Shown: positions 31,375 to 38,753, counted from the first letter of the stretch. The stretch is 40,968 nucleotides of DNA from Clostridia bacterium (GCA_017513195.1 JAFXGM010000023.1:1-40968), one strand, 5' to 3'. The notes: generated by a model from the sequence alone, not told the origin. A program made the numbers and translations.

Positions 31375-32280
31375 TTATTTCGGCAAGGTGATTTTGACAT
31401 AACCGCTACGCCCGTTCACTCTCTTTTCAACCTCTTTCAAATACATTTCATATAAAGCGGTGTTTTCCTCTTTGAATGTATCAAGGTCAAATTCAGTCAC
31501 GGTCTTTGTGCTTGCTGGTGTGCCGTCAACTCTTGTAATCTTCGTGCCGTTTACAGTCTGCCAAGACTTAATATCGTGCTTTTGCATCGCTTCAAACAAT
31601 GCCTTTTTAATGTCTGCATATTCCTGCTCTGTCTTTTTCATTTCTGCTATGCGATTTTCAAAAACAAGCAGTTTGTTTGACAGTAAAACAAGTTCGTCTG
31701 GCTGGAAATCTTCTTCCGATAACAACGGGTTTTCTTTCAAACGCTTCAAATCGGCTCTAAAACGGTCAATTTCGGCGTTTATCTCTTCAAGCAAGGTTTT
31801 ATATTGGTTTATATCAATCTTGAAATCTTGCAATAATTCTGGGTCAAATTCGGCGTTAAAATCGTCTGGTCTTTGATACACTGCCAAGATACCTTTTTCG
31901 ACTTTGTTTTCTTCCATATATTTGAGCAACTGAACGAGATATATTTTGTATTCGTCAACAGTTTCATAAATGCGTGATGTTGATTTGATTTCAAGAACAC
32001 ACATACCGTCAAAGCCGTCTGTATGCCCTCTAAAATCGCCGTCAATTATTCTGTTTGGCTCAAAGCAAGTGTTATACTTGCTATTGATATAATCTCGTAT
32101 TTTCGGCTCTATTTTTTGACCGTACACGGTGTATCTGTTACCCGTGAAATCATTTTCAACGAGTTCTGCTTTTTCAAGCAGCAATTCCCACCTTGTTTTG
32201 AATGGTGACAATCCCATAATTGCGGGAATGTCCGAGCCACCAATATAATAACTTCTGTCAATGGTTACATCGTATTCCAT
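31375..32280 (-). CDS. YqaJ-family viral recombinase exonuclease
   Basis: About 301 aa from the ATG at 32280 with AAAGGAATTG upstream. GGSDIPAIMGLSPF (N-terminal), KIEPKIRDYIN and CVLEIKSTSR (E-x-K catalytic core) match YqaJ. A C-terminal helical part follows. It pairs with the ERF annealing protein at 33048-33701 to form a Red-like system. Confidence 0.9.
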   Translation of the reverse strand: MEYDVTIDRSYYIGGSDIPAIMGLSPFKTRWELLLEKAELVENDFTGNRYTVYGQKIEPKIRDYINSKYNTCFEPNRIIDGDFRGHTDGFDGMCVLEIKSTSRIYETVDEYKIYLVQLLKYMEENKVEKGILAVYQRPDDFNAEFDPELLQDFKIDINQYKTLLEEINAEIDRFRADLKRLKENPLLSEEDFQPDELVLLSNKLLVFENRIAEMKKTEQEYADIKKALFEAMQKHDIKSWQTVNGTKITRVDGTPASTKTVTEFDLDTFKEENTALYEMYLKEVEKRVNGRSGYVKITLPK

Positions 32281-32301
32281 ATTAAACAATTCCTTTCTTT
32301 T

Positions 32302-32318
32302 GTTTCATAATGACACAT
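32302..32318 (-). repeat. 17-bp early-region repeat, copy 3
   Basis: ATGTGTCATTATGAAAC on the - strand. It overlaps the stop of the C5-methyltransferase-like gene (TAATG) and lies just upstream of the YqaJ RBS. Frame: Met-Cys-His-Tyr-Glu-Thr-Lys-Glu-Arg. Confidence 0.8.
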
Positions 32319-33043
32319 TACCCCCACTGTTCAGCCATTGCTTTTGCAACGCCCTCAAATGTTTTACTTCTGCTCTTTGCTCTTTCGCCATTTTCAAAGC
32401 CTTGTACCATATGTCTGCTGAAAGTAACTTTTTTTCCGCTTTTACAAGTGTATGAAACAAGGTCAGGTTCAACAATTTCTGTTGGTTTGAGTAACGGCAA
32501 CCCTTTCAACCACAAACAAGTTGATTTTTTAGCGTTGTGTCCGTATTCGTAAGGTTGAATAATTTGAGATTGCTTTTTAGGAAGATTATATTTTTCTGCA
32601 AGGTCTGGAAACCATTTAGAAATATAATCGCCACTTATAATTCCTATTGGGTTTTCTATAGCAATCTTTTCGCAATCTGCTTTTAAGAATTGGCAAAAAA
32701 ATTCTATTGCTTCTTTCTGTCTTCCGTCTGCTCTCTTCTTTTCAAAGTGCCTTGCTCCACTTACCGCTAAATGAGTACAAGGCGGAAAAGCAATTATCAT
32801 ATCCCATTTTTTGAACAGATTGTGGTGTTTACCATCGCAAGTTTTGAATGATATGGCTGAAAAATAGCCATTTTCAACTGGCACATTTTTTAAGTTTAAT
32901 ATTTCAAGCACATCACCTTGAATATGCCATTCAGGGTGTCCCCCTGAACACTCGATAATATCGCACGAATACGCTTCGTGTCCTTTTTCTCTAAACGCCT
33001 TGCATACTGCCTGGCTTTCTTCACACGCAACTAATACTTTCAT
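32318..33043 (-). CDS. C5-methyltransferase-like protein (small, atypical)
   Basis: 241 aa. KVLVACEESQ (SAM-binding region), AFPPCTHLAVSG (Cys89, motif IV-like PC) and AIENPIG (motif VI-like ENP) are present in the right order, but motif I is atypical and no target recognition domain is visible. The final segment (SRHMVQGFENGERAKSRSKTF) is shared with many phage proteins annotated as cytosine methyltransferases. Enzymatic activity is not certain. It is coupled to the ERF gene above (5 nt away) and followed by YqaJ. Confidence 0.65.
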   Translation of the reverse strand: MKVLVACEESQAVCKAFREKGHEAYSCDIIECSGGHPEWHIQGDVLEILNLKNVPVENGYFSAISFKTCDGKHHNLFKKWDMIIAFPPCTHLAVSGARHFEKKRADGRQKEAIEFFCQFLKADCEKIAIENPIGIISGDYISKWFPDLAEKYNLPKKQSQIIQPYEYGHNAKKSTCLWLKGLPLLKPTEIVEPDLVSYTCKSGKKVTFSRHMVQGFENGERAKSRSKTFEGVAKAMAEQWG

Positions 33044-33047
33044 ATCT

Positions 33048-33701
33048 TTAACCCTCTAACTCTTTCAAAAGTTCTGCAAAGCGTTCGGGGGTTGTTTTGT
33101 TTGTCAAGCCCTTTTCTTTTGCGTACTCATTTGCATCAATGCCCTTTTCTTTCAACTTTGCAATAAGCATTTCACGAGGTGATTTCTGCTTTGTAGTTGC
33201 TTTGGTTGTTTCGGTTGCTTTGGTTGACTTCTTCGTGTATTTTGTATCTTCACTTGCGTTCTGGTCTGGGTCATCGCCTGTGGAGATTTTATATGCTTTC
33301 ATAAGTGCGTATTTATCGCCGTATGTCATCGCCTTGCCGCTGCCTTTGTCTTGACTGTCAATGCCCTCTGCAAAGGTTGTTGTTTCTATGTATTCTTCTG
33401 GCTTATCGACATTCACGAAACGATAAACCGTTTCAATTCTTGTCATAAAGGTTGTTTTTTGAGTAGTCTTGCCGTTATACTCGCTTTCACTTTCGAGAAT
33501 ATGACTTTCAAGAACTGTACGGCTTACAGGGTAACTATAAACACCGTATTTCTGTTCAAGTGGTTTAACCGCATCGAGAATGTTCCTCTCGCCCACTGCC
33601 TTGTATTTGTTGTTTCCTGTGCCTACGGTTAAGTTTTTAGCCACCGTCTGCAATTCGGCTGTGATTGCCGACATTCTTTGAAAAATGTTCAATTCACTCA
33701 T
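33048..33701 (-). CDS. erf: ERF-family single-strand annealing protein
   Basis: 217 aa. MSELNIFQRMSAITAELQTV, YKAVGERNILDAVKPLEQKYG and SGKAMTYGDKYALMKAYKIST match ERF proteins; the C-terminus is a Thr/Lys linker and small domain. It anneals complementary strands and partners the YqaJ exonuclease. Start: ATG with AGAGGTATCTAAAA upstream. Confidence 0.92.
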   Translation of the reverse strand: MSELNIFQRMSAITAELQTVAKNLTVGTGNNKYKAVGERNILDAVKPLEQKYGVYSYPVSRTVLESHILESESEYNGKTTQKTTFMTRIETVYRFVNVDKPEEYIETTTFAEGIDSQDKGSGKAMTYGDKYALMKAYKISTGDDPDQNASEDTKYTKKSTKATETTKATTKQKSPREMLIAKLKEKGIDANEYAKEKGLTNKTTPERFAELLKELEG

Positions 33702-33703
33702 TT

Positions 33704-33811
33704 TTAGATACCTCTTTCTTTTATTTTGTTAGCGAAATACTCCGCTAATCTTTCATTGTTTACTTTGCCGTTATCAATCAAATTAAGAATGATTTTCCGC
33801 TTGTTTCTCAT
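33704..33811 (-). CDS. Very small basic protein, 35 aa
   Basis: ORF from ATG 33811 to TAA 33704, overlapping the end of the Cro-like gene in another frame. Sequence begins MRNKRKIILNLIDNGKV and ends NKIKERGI. It has a GGACGGAA site upstream. It fills the gap between the Cro-like and ERF genes. Its reality is uncertain. Confidence 0.45.
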   Translation of the reverse strand: MRNKRKIILNLIDNGKVNNERLAEYFANKIKERGI

Positions 33812-34025
33812 TTCCGTCCCTGCCTTTGAAAATTCTTTTATACATTTCGCCTATGTTTTCATTCGGGAACTCTTCTTCGAGTTTCAACCAGAAACGCATT
33901 GAGCCTTTGCTCTTGCCGTTTTCAATCTTGTTGTACTGCGTTCTGCTTACGCCTGTTCGCTCTGCCATTTGGTCTTGCGTTAGGTCATATTCAAAACGAA
34001 GTCTTTTCAACTCTTTGTTTGGCAT
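33783..34025 (-). CDS. HTH XRE regulator (Cro-like)
   Basis: About 80 aa from the ATG at 34025 (RBS AGGTGGTG). LTQDQMAERTGVSRTQYNKIENGKS (shown as LTQDQMAERT ... YNKIENGK) is an XRE helix-turn-helix. The first gene of the leftward early operon, opposite the repressor, suggests a Cro or regulatory role in lysis-lysogeny. It is preceded by a repeated 17-bp element and a hairpin leader. Confidence 0.82.
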   Translation of the reverse strand: MPNKELKRLRFEYDLTQDQMAERTGVSRTQYNKIENGKSKGSMRFWLKLEEEFPNENIGEMYKRIFKGRDGNEKQAENHS

Positions 34026-34046
34026 ATTGTTCACCACCTTTCAAAT

Positions 34047-34063
34047 GCTTCATAATGACACAT
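34047..34063 (-). repeat. 17-bp early-region repeat, copy 4
   Basis: ATGTGTCATTATGAAGC on the - strand, 22 bp upstream of the Cro-like start codon. Its 5' end forms a 6-bp inverted repeat with the bases just upstream (ACACAT/ATGTGT, 34058-34072). Confidence 0.78.
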
Positions 34064-34079
34064 TTAATGTGTAAAAAAT

Positions 34080-34095
34080 GAGAACTTATGTTCTC
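34080..34095 (-). terminator. Leader hairpin with T-run (attenuator candidate)
   Basis: On the - strand GAGAAC-ATAA-GTTCTC is followed by ATTTTTT. It lies between the early promoter (34112-34139) and the Cro-like gene, so it can act as a leaky terminator controlling early gene expression. Confidence 0.6.
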
Positions 34096-34111
34096 TTTTT
34101 GTTATGTTTAT

Positions 34112-34139
34112 ATTATACTCTTAATAAGGGACTTTTCAA
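34112..34139 (-). promoter_or_regulatory. Leftward early promoter
   Basis: On the - strand TTGAAA (34139-34134), 16 bp, TATAAT (34117-34112). It should drive the Cro-like, ERF and following genes. Confidence 0.75.
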
Positions 34140-34226
34140 TTCGCTATTTACACAAATTTACATACATTTTGTTATGCATATTTTACATAATGTAAACAAA
34201 AAGACACAAAACACACGAAAACAAAA

Positions 34227-34239
34227 GGGCTTAAAGCCC
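34227..34239 (-). terminator. Terminator after the 65-aa gene
   Basis: On the - strand GGGCT (34239-34235) / AGCCC (34231-34227) with a short loop, then TTTTGTTTT. Short stem, overlapping the region just after the stop of the 34240-34437 gene. Confidence 0.6.
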
Positions 34240-34437
34240 CTACATTATCTTAAAAACTTCGTTGGTGTGTTTGCCCCACTCTGTGTATGTAATCATTCCA
34301 AAATCAACGGCGAGTTCCGCTGCACCCATTATCATATATGCGTGTAATTTTCTCTGTTCGGCGTTTTCAATCTTTTTTGCGTGTTCTATATCACGCTTCA
34401 ATCTCTCATTGACTGTCTTTCCCTGTTCATTCTTCAT
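34240..34437 (-). CDS. Small protein, 65 aa, unknown (control region)
   Basis: ATG at 34437 with GAGGTG close upstream; a GTG at 34443 is also in frame. The protein is helical and charged (NEQGKTVNERLKRDIEHAKK, ending GKHTNEVFKIM). Position next to the repressor and its own promoter suggests a regulatory or exclusion role. No family recognised. Confidence 0.65.
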   Translation of the reverse strand: MKNEQGKTVNERLKRDIEHAKKIENAEQRKLHAYMIMGAAELAVDFGMITYTEWGKHTNEVFKIM

Positions 34438-34483
34438 TGACACACCTCGTTACATTTTCAGTTTATTGTCACATTTCATAATC

Positions 34484-34512
34484 ATTATACTAACATAACT
34501 TTTTCAAATCAA
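34484..34512 (-). promoter_or_regulatory. Leftward promoter of the 65-aa gene
   Basis: On the - strand TTGATT (34512-34507), 17 bp, TATAAT (34489-34484). The operator-like inverted repeat at 34549-34583 lies immediately upstream. Confidence 0.75.
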
Positions 34513-34548
34513 CACAAATTTTGAGCATTGTTTAACTTTTTGTCACTT

Positions 34549-34583
34549 ATCGTGTACAAAATGTTTCACTTCGTACACACGAT
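34549..34583. promoter_or_regulatory. Operator-like inverted repeat between divergent genes
   Basis: ATCGTGTAC (34549-34557) and GTACACACGAT (34573-34583) are inverted copies with a 2-base insertion in the second half-site. It lies between the leftward promoter and the repressor start, the natural place for repressor binding. I could not identify a convincing rightward -10/-35 for the repressor. Confidence 0.45.
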
Positions 34584-34623
34584 ATGTTATTGTGTAAATA
34601 GATAGTGAAAAGGGGGTGAAAAT

Positions 34624-34947
34624 ATGTCGAAAAGCATAGGTAATAAAATAAAAACATTGAGAAAGGGGCGTGGTTTAACTCAATTTCAATTTGCCGATAA
34701 AATGGACTGCTCACGGGGGACTATCGCAAACTATGAAACAGGACGGCGTTGTCCCAGTTTTGCAGAAATTCGCCGTATGAGTGAGTTTTTCGGCGTGTCC
34801 GTTGATTACTTCGGCGTTGAAACTGTTGATGAAACATTTGAATTGTTGAGCAGGGCAAGGGCGGTTTTAACAAACAACGATATACCCAAAGAAGAACGGG
34901 AACAGATTTACAGAGAGTTAATGAAAATATATCTTGAAATGGAGTGA
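34624..34947 (+). CDS. XRE-family repressor (CI-like)
   Basis: 107 aa. The helix-turn-helix (GNKIKTLRKGRGLTQFQFAD, then GTIANYETGRRCPSF) fills the first 60 residues; the C-terminus is a short helix. It lacks a peptidase domain, so induction would need an antirepressor or another signal rather than RecA-dependent self-cleavage. RBS AAAGGGGGTGAAAAT. The integrase follows 5 nt later, so both are co-transcribed. Confidence 0.85.
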   Translation: MSKSIGNKIKTLRKGRGLTQFQFADKMDCSRGTIANYETGRRCPSFAEIRRMSEFFGVSVDYFGVETVDETFELLSRARAVLTNNDIPKEEREQIYRELMKIYLEME

Positions 34948-34951
34948 GAAT

Positions 34952-36547
34952 ATGGCAAGTCAGCGAAGAACAATACAGAGGAATGGAACGAAGATAAAAA
35001 GGGCGGTTGCATACGCTCGTTTCTCTTCTAATAACCAGAGGGACGAAAGTATAGATGCTCAATTAAGGGCTATACGGGAATATTGCGAAAGAAACGATAT
35101 TCAACTGGTTGACATCTATACAGACGAAGCCCAGTCAGCAACAACTGACAACAGGGACGATTTTAAGGTGATGATTGATAACATCTTAAAAGGCAAACTC
35201 GATATTGATGCCGTTCTTGTTCATAAGTTTAACCGTTTCGCCCGTAACAAGTATGACAGTGCTTTATATAAGAAGCGTTTAAGAGATATTGGCATAAATG
35301 TCATATCTGTTACCCAACCCATTGACGATAGCCCAGAGGGGCGTATTTTAGAAAGTCTTATCGAAGCAATGGACGAGTACTACTCCGAAAACCTTGCCCT
35401 TGAAGTCAAAAAAGGTATGTTAGAAAACGCCTTGAAAGGCAAGCACACAGGCGGTGGAAAATTACTGGGTTTGTCCGTTGATGATGAGGGTTATTATTAC
35501 CCAGACGAGAACGCCCCTATTGTTCAAAGGATTTTCAAGGAATATGCGGACGGCGTACCAAAGGCGAAAATCGTTGAACGCCTTAACCGTGAGGGGTATA
35601 AAAACCAGTATGGCAGACCGTTCAACACTCGCACCCTATTAGATTTGTTGCAGAATGAAAAGTATATCGGTAATTATGTCTATAACCACACCCAGACAGA
35701 TATAATACGGTTAGAGGGCGTAATCAAAGAGCCGATAATTGATGAAGATTTATGGGACGAAGTACAAAAACTGCGACACACCAAAAACAAGCCAAAACAC
35801 AGAAAAAGAAAGTACTTGTTGACAGGCAAAATGCGGTGCGGTTTATGTGGTTTTACCTACTGTGGCTCTGGGGGTAAGAAAACAAATAAAAACGGCGATG
35901 TTGCCGCCTATTACAAATGTCAAGGAAAAGTAAAAAATAAGAACGGTTGCACAAACCCGTCCTTAAACAAAGATTATTACGAAAAACTCATTACTGATAC
36001 TATAACAGAAACAGTCTTAACGGACAATGCCATTGAGGAAATTGCGGGTATGGTCTTAAAGCAGCTTGAAGACGATAGAAAGTCCCCACAAACACCAACG
36101 GCAAAACTGAAAAAGCAACTCGCCAAGATAATAGAAAAACAGACTAAATTAACAGACTTGTATCTTGACGGGGAAATGGACCGAAAAACATACGATAAAA
36201 GAAACGCCGTCCTAAAAGAACAACGGAAGAACACCGAACACCAGATAGAAAAGAACGAATATTTAGAGCAGTCGAATTCTTTGAGCGTTGAGGAAATTAA
36301 GTGGTTTATAACAGATTTCAAAAAATCCCTCTCTGCTGACGAAGAATATCAACAAACTATCTTCAATACCTTTGTTGATAGTATAATAGTTAATGAAGAT
36401 AACCTCGATGTCACCTTGAAAGTGGATTTCTCTACAATACGGGGTGATAAAGTGAATAACGGGGGGGCAACCCGCATTATATCACCCCTTGTTATTAACA
36501 AGACTATCAAAAGAAAGACACATCAACAAGGGTTAAAGAGGAAATAA
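34952..36547 (+). CDS. Large serine recombinase (integrase)
   Basis: 531 aa from the ATG at 34952 (RBS GGAGTGAGAAT). Catalytic Ser25 lies in YARFSSNNQ; the resolvase core continues (VHKFNRFARN, ESLIEAMDEYYSENLA), followed by the Recombinase domain, a zinc ribbon (CGLCG ... GC) near residues 290-330, and a coiled-coil (about 360-430). It integrates and excises the phage at attP/attB. The attP site is expected near this gene, but I cannot mark it without knowing attB. It shares a transcript with the repressor, which is a common lysogeny arrangement in such phages. Confidence 0.95.
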   Translation: MASQRRTIQRNGTKIKRAVAYARFSSNNQRDESIDAQLRAIREYCERNDIQLVDIYTDEAQSATTDNRDDFKVMIDNILKGKLDIDAVLVHKFNRFARNKYDSALYKKRLRDIGINVISVTQPIDDSPEGRILESLIEAMDEYYSENLALEVKKGMLENALKGKHTGGGKLLGLSVDDEGYYYPDENAPIVQRIFKEYADGVPKAKIVERLNREGYKNQYGRPFNTRTLLDLLQNEKYIGNYVYNHTQTDIIRLEGVIKEPIIDEDLWDEVQKLRHTKNKPKHRKRKYLLTGKMRCGLCGFTYCGSGGKKTNKNGDVAAYYKCQGKVKNKNGCTNPSLNKDYYEKLITDTITETVLTDNAIEEIAGMVLKQLEDDRKSPQTPTAKLKKQLAKIIEKQTKLTDLYLDGEMDRKTYDKRNAVLKEQRKNTEHQIEKNEYLEQSNSLSVEEIKWFITDFKKSLSADEEYQQTIFNTFVDSIIVNEDNLDVTLKVDFSTIRGDKVNNGGATRIISPLVINKTIKRKTHQQGLKRK

Positions 36548-36556
36548 ATGGTTAAA

Positions 36557-36585
36557 GGGGGCGATTTCTCGTCCCCTCTTTTTTT
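36557..36585 (+). terminator. Terminator after integrase
   Basis: GGGGGCGA (36557-36564) pairs with TCGTCCCC (36569-36576; one G-U), followed by TCTTTTTTT. It lies between the convergent integrase and 36596 genes. In the - direction the T-run is only three, so it is not clearly bidirectional. Confidence 0.88.
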
Positions 36586-36595
36586 ATAACTTCTT

Positions 36596-36985
36596 CTATT
36601 CAAGATAACTTAAATTCAAATAAATATCGCTTGGCACATTATTTTCCCAAACATAACTGTTTTTAAGAAGATAATTGTTATAGGAAGAAGCCGTTTTATT
36701 TGCCCTCATTTTCGCCTGCTCTGCCCATTCTTGCTTTTCTTCATTGTCACTATCCTTATACTGTTCATAAGTCAGTTTATCAGCATTATATGAAGAAATC
36801 ATAGCACGGCAAGTATCTTCAACTTTCTTTTTTGTTTTATAGTTGGTATCATCATCTGCCTTTTGTACGGCGTGAAACCAATTATTCCACATTGCTTTAC
36901 CTGTCGGCGTTGCACCAAAGAAAATAGGTAAACCGATTGCAACTACAAGAGCAAGTGCAATTAAAACTTTTGTAGATTTATTCAT
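36596..36985 (-). CDS. Membrane-anchored small protein, unknown
   Basis: About 129 aa from the ATG at 36985, which overlaps the stop of the upstream lipoprotein gene by 8 nt. The N-terminal hydrophobic stretch (STKVLIALALVVAIGLPIFFG) is a signal anchor; the rest is helical and charged with many Lys and Asn (KTKKKVEDTCRAMISSYNAD). Similar proteins are frequent in phages of Firmicutes by pattern; function unknown. Possible role: surface exclusion together with the lipoprotein. Confidence 0.75.
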   Translation of the reverse strand: MNKSTKVLIALALVVAIGLPIFFGATPTGKAMWNNWFHAVQKADDDTNYKTKKKVEDTCRAMISSYNADKLTYEQYKDSDNEEKQEWAEQAKMRANKTASSYNNYLLKNSYVWENNVPSDIYLNLSYLE

Positions 36986-37568
36986 TACCAGCACTCACTT
37001 TCAAAACGGGGTTTTCAACCTCAAATGGAATATCGGAATAAAGATATGTTCCTGTCCATTCAATATACTTACCGTCTGGCGTGAAGAAGAAAATACCATT
37101 ATCATTTTCCCCGTATGAGCCGTCAACATCGGAAAGCCAATTATTATCACTTACAAGCCAAGCACTTTCATCACTACTACGGTGTTGCTCATAATATTCG
37201 CTATCTGGTGTAAGGAATGAATTAAGACTTGACACCTTTCCGTCAACAATAAACGAGCCAATAACCGTTCCGCTTTCCCCAAAAAGAACGATATAACCAA
37301 GTGGCTTTTCAATTTCGCAAGGTAAAGCGTTTGCCTTTTCACGCTGCCCGTTTACCCAATAAGCTCTACGAATAAGATTGTATCGTTCAAGAGAATAATC
37401 AATATCTGTTGGTGTTGGTTGGTTTTCCTGTAACTTGTTTGCAACTTCAATAGTATTTGATTTGTCTTCTCTTGAGCCTGCACTTGCACTTGAAGTGCAA
37501 GAAGCAAATGTGCATACCATAAGAATAACTGCGATAATAACTGCAATAACTTTTGTTGTCTTTTTCAT
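36978..37568 (-). CDS. Putative lipoprotein
   Basis: 196 aa. Signal peptide (KKTTKVIAVIIAVILMVCTF) with the lipobox FASC, Cys24. The mature part has a Ser/Ala/Gly linker and a beta-rich domain (GYIVLFGESGTVIGSFIVDG, PDGKYIEWTGTYLYSDIPF). ATG with AAAAAGGAGTATTAAATAAA upstream. Being next to the integrase and not in the structural block suggests a lysogenic conversion or exclusion gene. It is followed by the membrane protein with overlap. Confidence 0.82.
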   Translation of the reverse strand: MKKTTKVIAVIIAVILMVCTFASCTSSASAGSREDKSNTIEVANKLQENQPTPTDIDYSLERYNLIRRAYWVNGQREKANALPCEIEKPLGYIVLFGESGTVIGSFIVDGKVSSLNSFLTPDSEYYEQHRSSDESAWLVSDNNWLSDVDGSYGENDNGIFFFTPDGKYIEWTGTYLYSDIPFEVENPVLKVSAGNE

Positions 37569-37699
37569 TTTATTTAATACTCCTTTTTAAAATCATTGTG
37601 TAAATCTTTTAGTATTGTACTGTTTGATTGTTGTTTTTTGGTGCTTTGCTATGTCATTAAGACCACCCGCTTTCCGAATATTCAATAAATTTATATCGT

Positions 37700-37722
37700 A
37701 AGTAACTCACTTTTTGTTACTT
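37700..37722. promoter_or_regulatory. Inverted repeat at the end of the XRE gene
   Basis: AAGTAAC (37700-37706) and GTTACTT (37716-37722) are a perfect 7-bp inverted repeat with a 9-nt loop overlapping the stop of the HTH gene. There is no T-run, so it is more likely a protein-binding site or RNA hairpin. The rest of the 148-bp gap 37569-37716 holds the RBS of the lipoprotein gene and a TACAAT element without a good -35. Confidence 0.45.
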
Positions 37723-38010
37723 AACTGCCTTATATTTGTTCGCTAACGCTTCGCTTTCGATAATATCTTCAATCCCACATTCAAGAGCCATACACAAGTC
37801 GCAATATGTGTTGAGTTTGGTGTGGTTTATATCATCGCTATTTTGTTCAAAACGCTGGATTGTCTTTTTAGGTACGCCAGACTTTTCCGCAAGTTCACTT
37901 TGCGATAAACCCTTTAATACTCTTAATCTACGAAGTTTTGTCCCTTTGCCTATTCCTTTTGCAATTCGCACCTTTTCGGCGGTTTCTGGGGACATTCCTG
38001 TTTTATTCAT
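37717..38010 (-). CDS. XRE-family regulator (end of accessory operon)
   Basis: 97 aa. KLRRLRVLKGLSQSELAEKS with PKKTIQRFEQNSDDIN is a HTH_3. The C-terminal part (YCDLCMALECGIEDIIE) matches small XRE regulators. It starts within a short overlap of the upstream gene. It may autoregulate the accessory operon via the promoter at 1875-1902 or the inverted repeat at its own 3' end. Confidence 0.8.
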   Translation of the reverse strand: MNKTGMSPETAEKVRIAKGIGKGTKLRRLRVLKGLSQSELAEKSGVPKKTIQRFEQNSDDINHTKLNTYCDLCMALECGIEDIIESEALANKYKAVK

Positions 38011-38410
38011 TTTCGCCCCTCATTTCCTTTAACTTTTGTTTGGCTTGTTCTTCGGTTGCAAAGCAATATTCTTCGGGGTAAACCACTAAATCTGTCTCTT
38101 GATTATCTTGTGTTTCGTTTATGTGGTATTCGAGTGTTTCATCAAGGTCATAATCGTTAATCCACGAAGTAGCAATTATACAACCTTTCGATTTTGCAAG
38201 AAACATATAGCAAGTTATATCAACTGCTTCACCATCTTCGGTTTCAACAACCCAAATTTCGTCCCCAACCTTGCAAGGTGGTACAATCACACCATTTGCT
38301 ATAAGGTAATCTGCAAGATAAGTTTCAATGTATGTAATATCACTTTTGGTAAACTCTTTTTTGCCTTGCCTTATCAATTCAACAAGTCTATCACTCATAT
38401 CATTCTGCAT
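38003..38410 (-). CDS. Unknown protein with NGVIVPPC motif, paralogue 1
   Basis: About 135 aa from the ATG at 38410 (TGAGGAAAATAATA upstream); the longer in-frame start at 38557 would fully overlap the neighbour and is rejected. Residues near 38-50 read LIANGVIVPPCKVGDEIWVV, shared with the next gene. The C-terminal half ends FATEEQAKQKLKEM, a common small phage-protein end. Family function unknown. Confidence 0.75.
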   Translation of the reverse strand: MQNDMSDRLVELIRQGKKEFTKSDITYIETYLADYLIANGVIVPPCKVGDEIWVVETEDGEAVDITCYMFLAKSKGCIIATSWINDYDLDETLEYHINETQDNQETDLVVYPEEYCFATEEQAKQKLKEMRGENE

Positions 38411-38564
38411 TATTATTTTCCTCACTTCCTTTGTCTTCATAACGGAATACTGTTGTTTCACGCCATTCATAACGGATATTCTTTGTGGTTTCAATACGAT
38501 TACCACAAATGTGTTTGAACTCACCAACAACAGGCTCAATCTCGCAAGGTGGTACAATCACACC
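38273..38564. repeat. 21-bp direct repeat within the paralogous genes
   Basis: The 21 bases at 38273-38293 recur identically at 38544-38564. They encode the shared GVIVPPC segment. Identity at DNA level over 21 bp suggests a fairly recent duplication or gene conversion. Confidence 0.85.
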
Positions 38565-38738
38565 GTTTTTGATAAGTTCAACAACAATACAATTCAAGGC
38601 ATAATCGGTGAATTGATTTCCCAGATTTGCTATCATTGTCTGTTCGGGAAACGGTGTATATTCGATTTTCTTTAACATCTCTTTCAGCCTGTTTGCCATA
38701 TCTACCTGTAAAGTCATAGTTAATTGTTCGTTCTGCAT
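38400..38738 (-). CDS. Unknown protein with NGVIVPPC motif, paralogue 2
   Basis: About 112 aa from the ATG at 38738 (AGGAGTGACAACA upstream). VVELIKNGVIVPPCEIEPVV matches the paralogue downstream. The N-terminal part (ANRLKEMLKKIEYTPFPEQT) also parallels it. Overlaps the next gene by 11 nt. Function unknown. Confidence 0.75.
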   Translation of the reverse strand: MQNEQLTMTLQVDMANRLKEMLKKIEYTPFPEQTMIANLGNQFTDYALNCIVVELIKNGVIVPPCEIEPVVGEFKHICGNRIETTKNIRYEWRETTVFRYEDKGSEENNNAE

Positions 38739-38753
38739 TGTTGTCACTCCTTT

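Noticed and set aside
34952-36600. attP core site next to the integrase
   Set aside because: Large serine recombinase sites have short cores without a strong consensus. Without attB or attL/attR sequences no particular stretch can be supported.
38410-38557. Longer N-terminus for the 38003 gene (start at 38557)
   Set aside because: It would fully overlap the paralogue's coding end in another frame; the ATG at 38410 has a good RBS and a normal 11-nt overlap.
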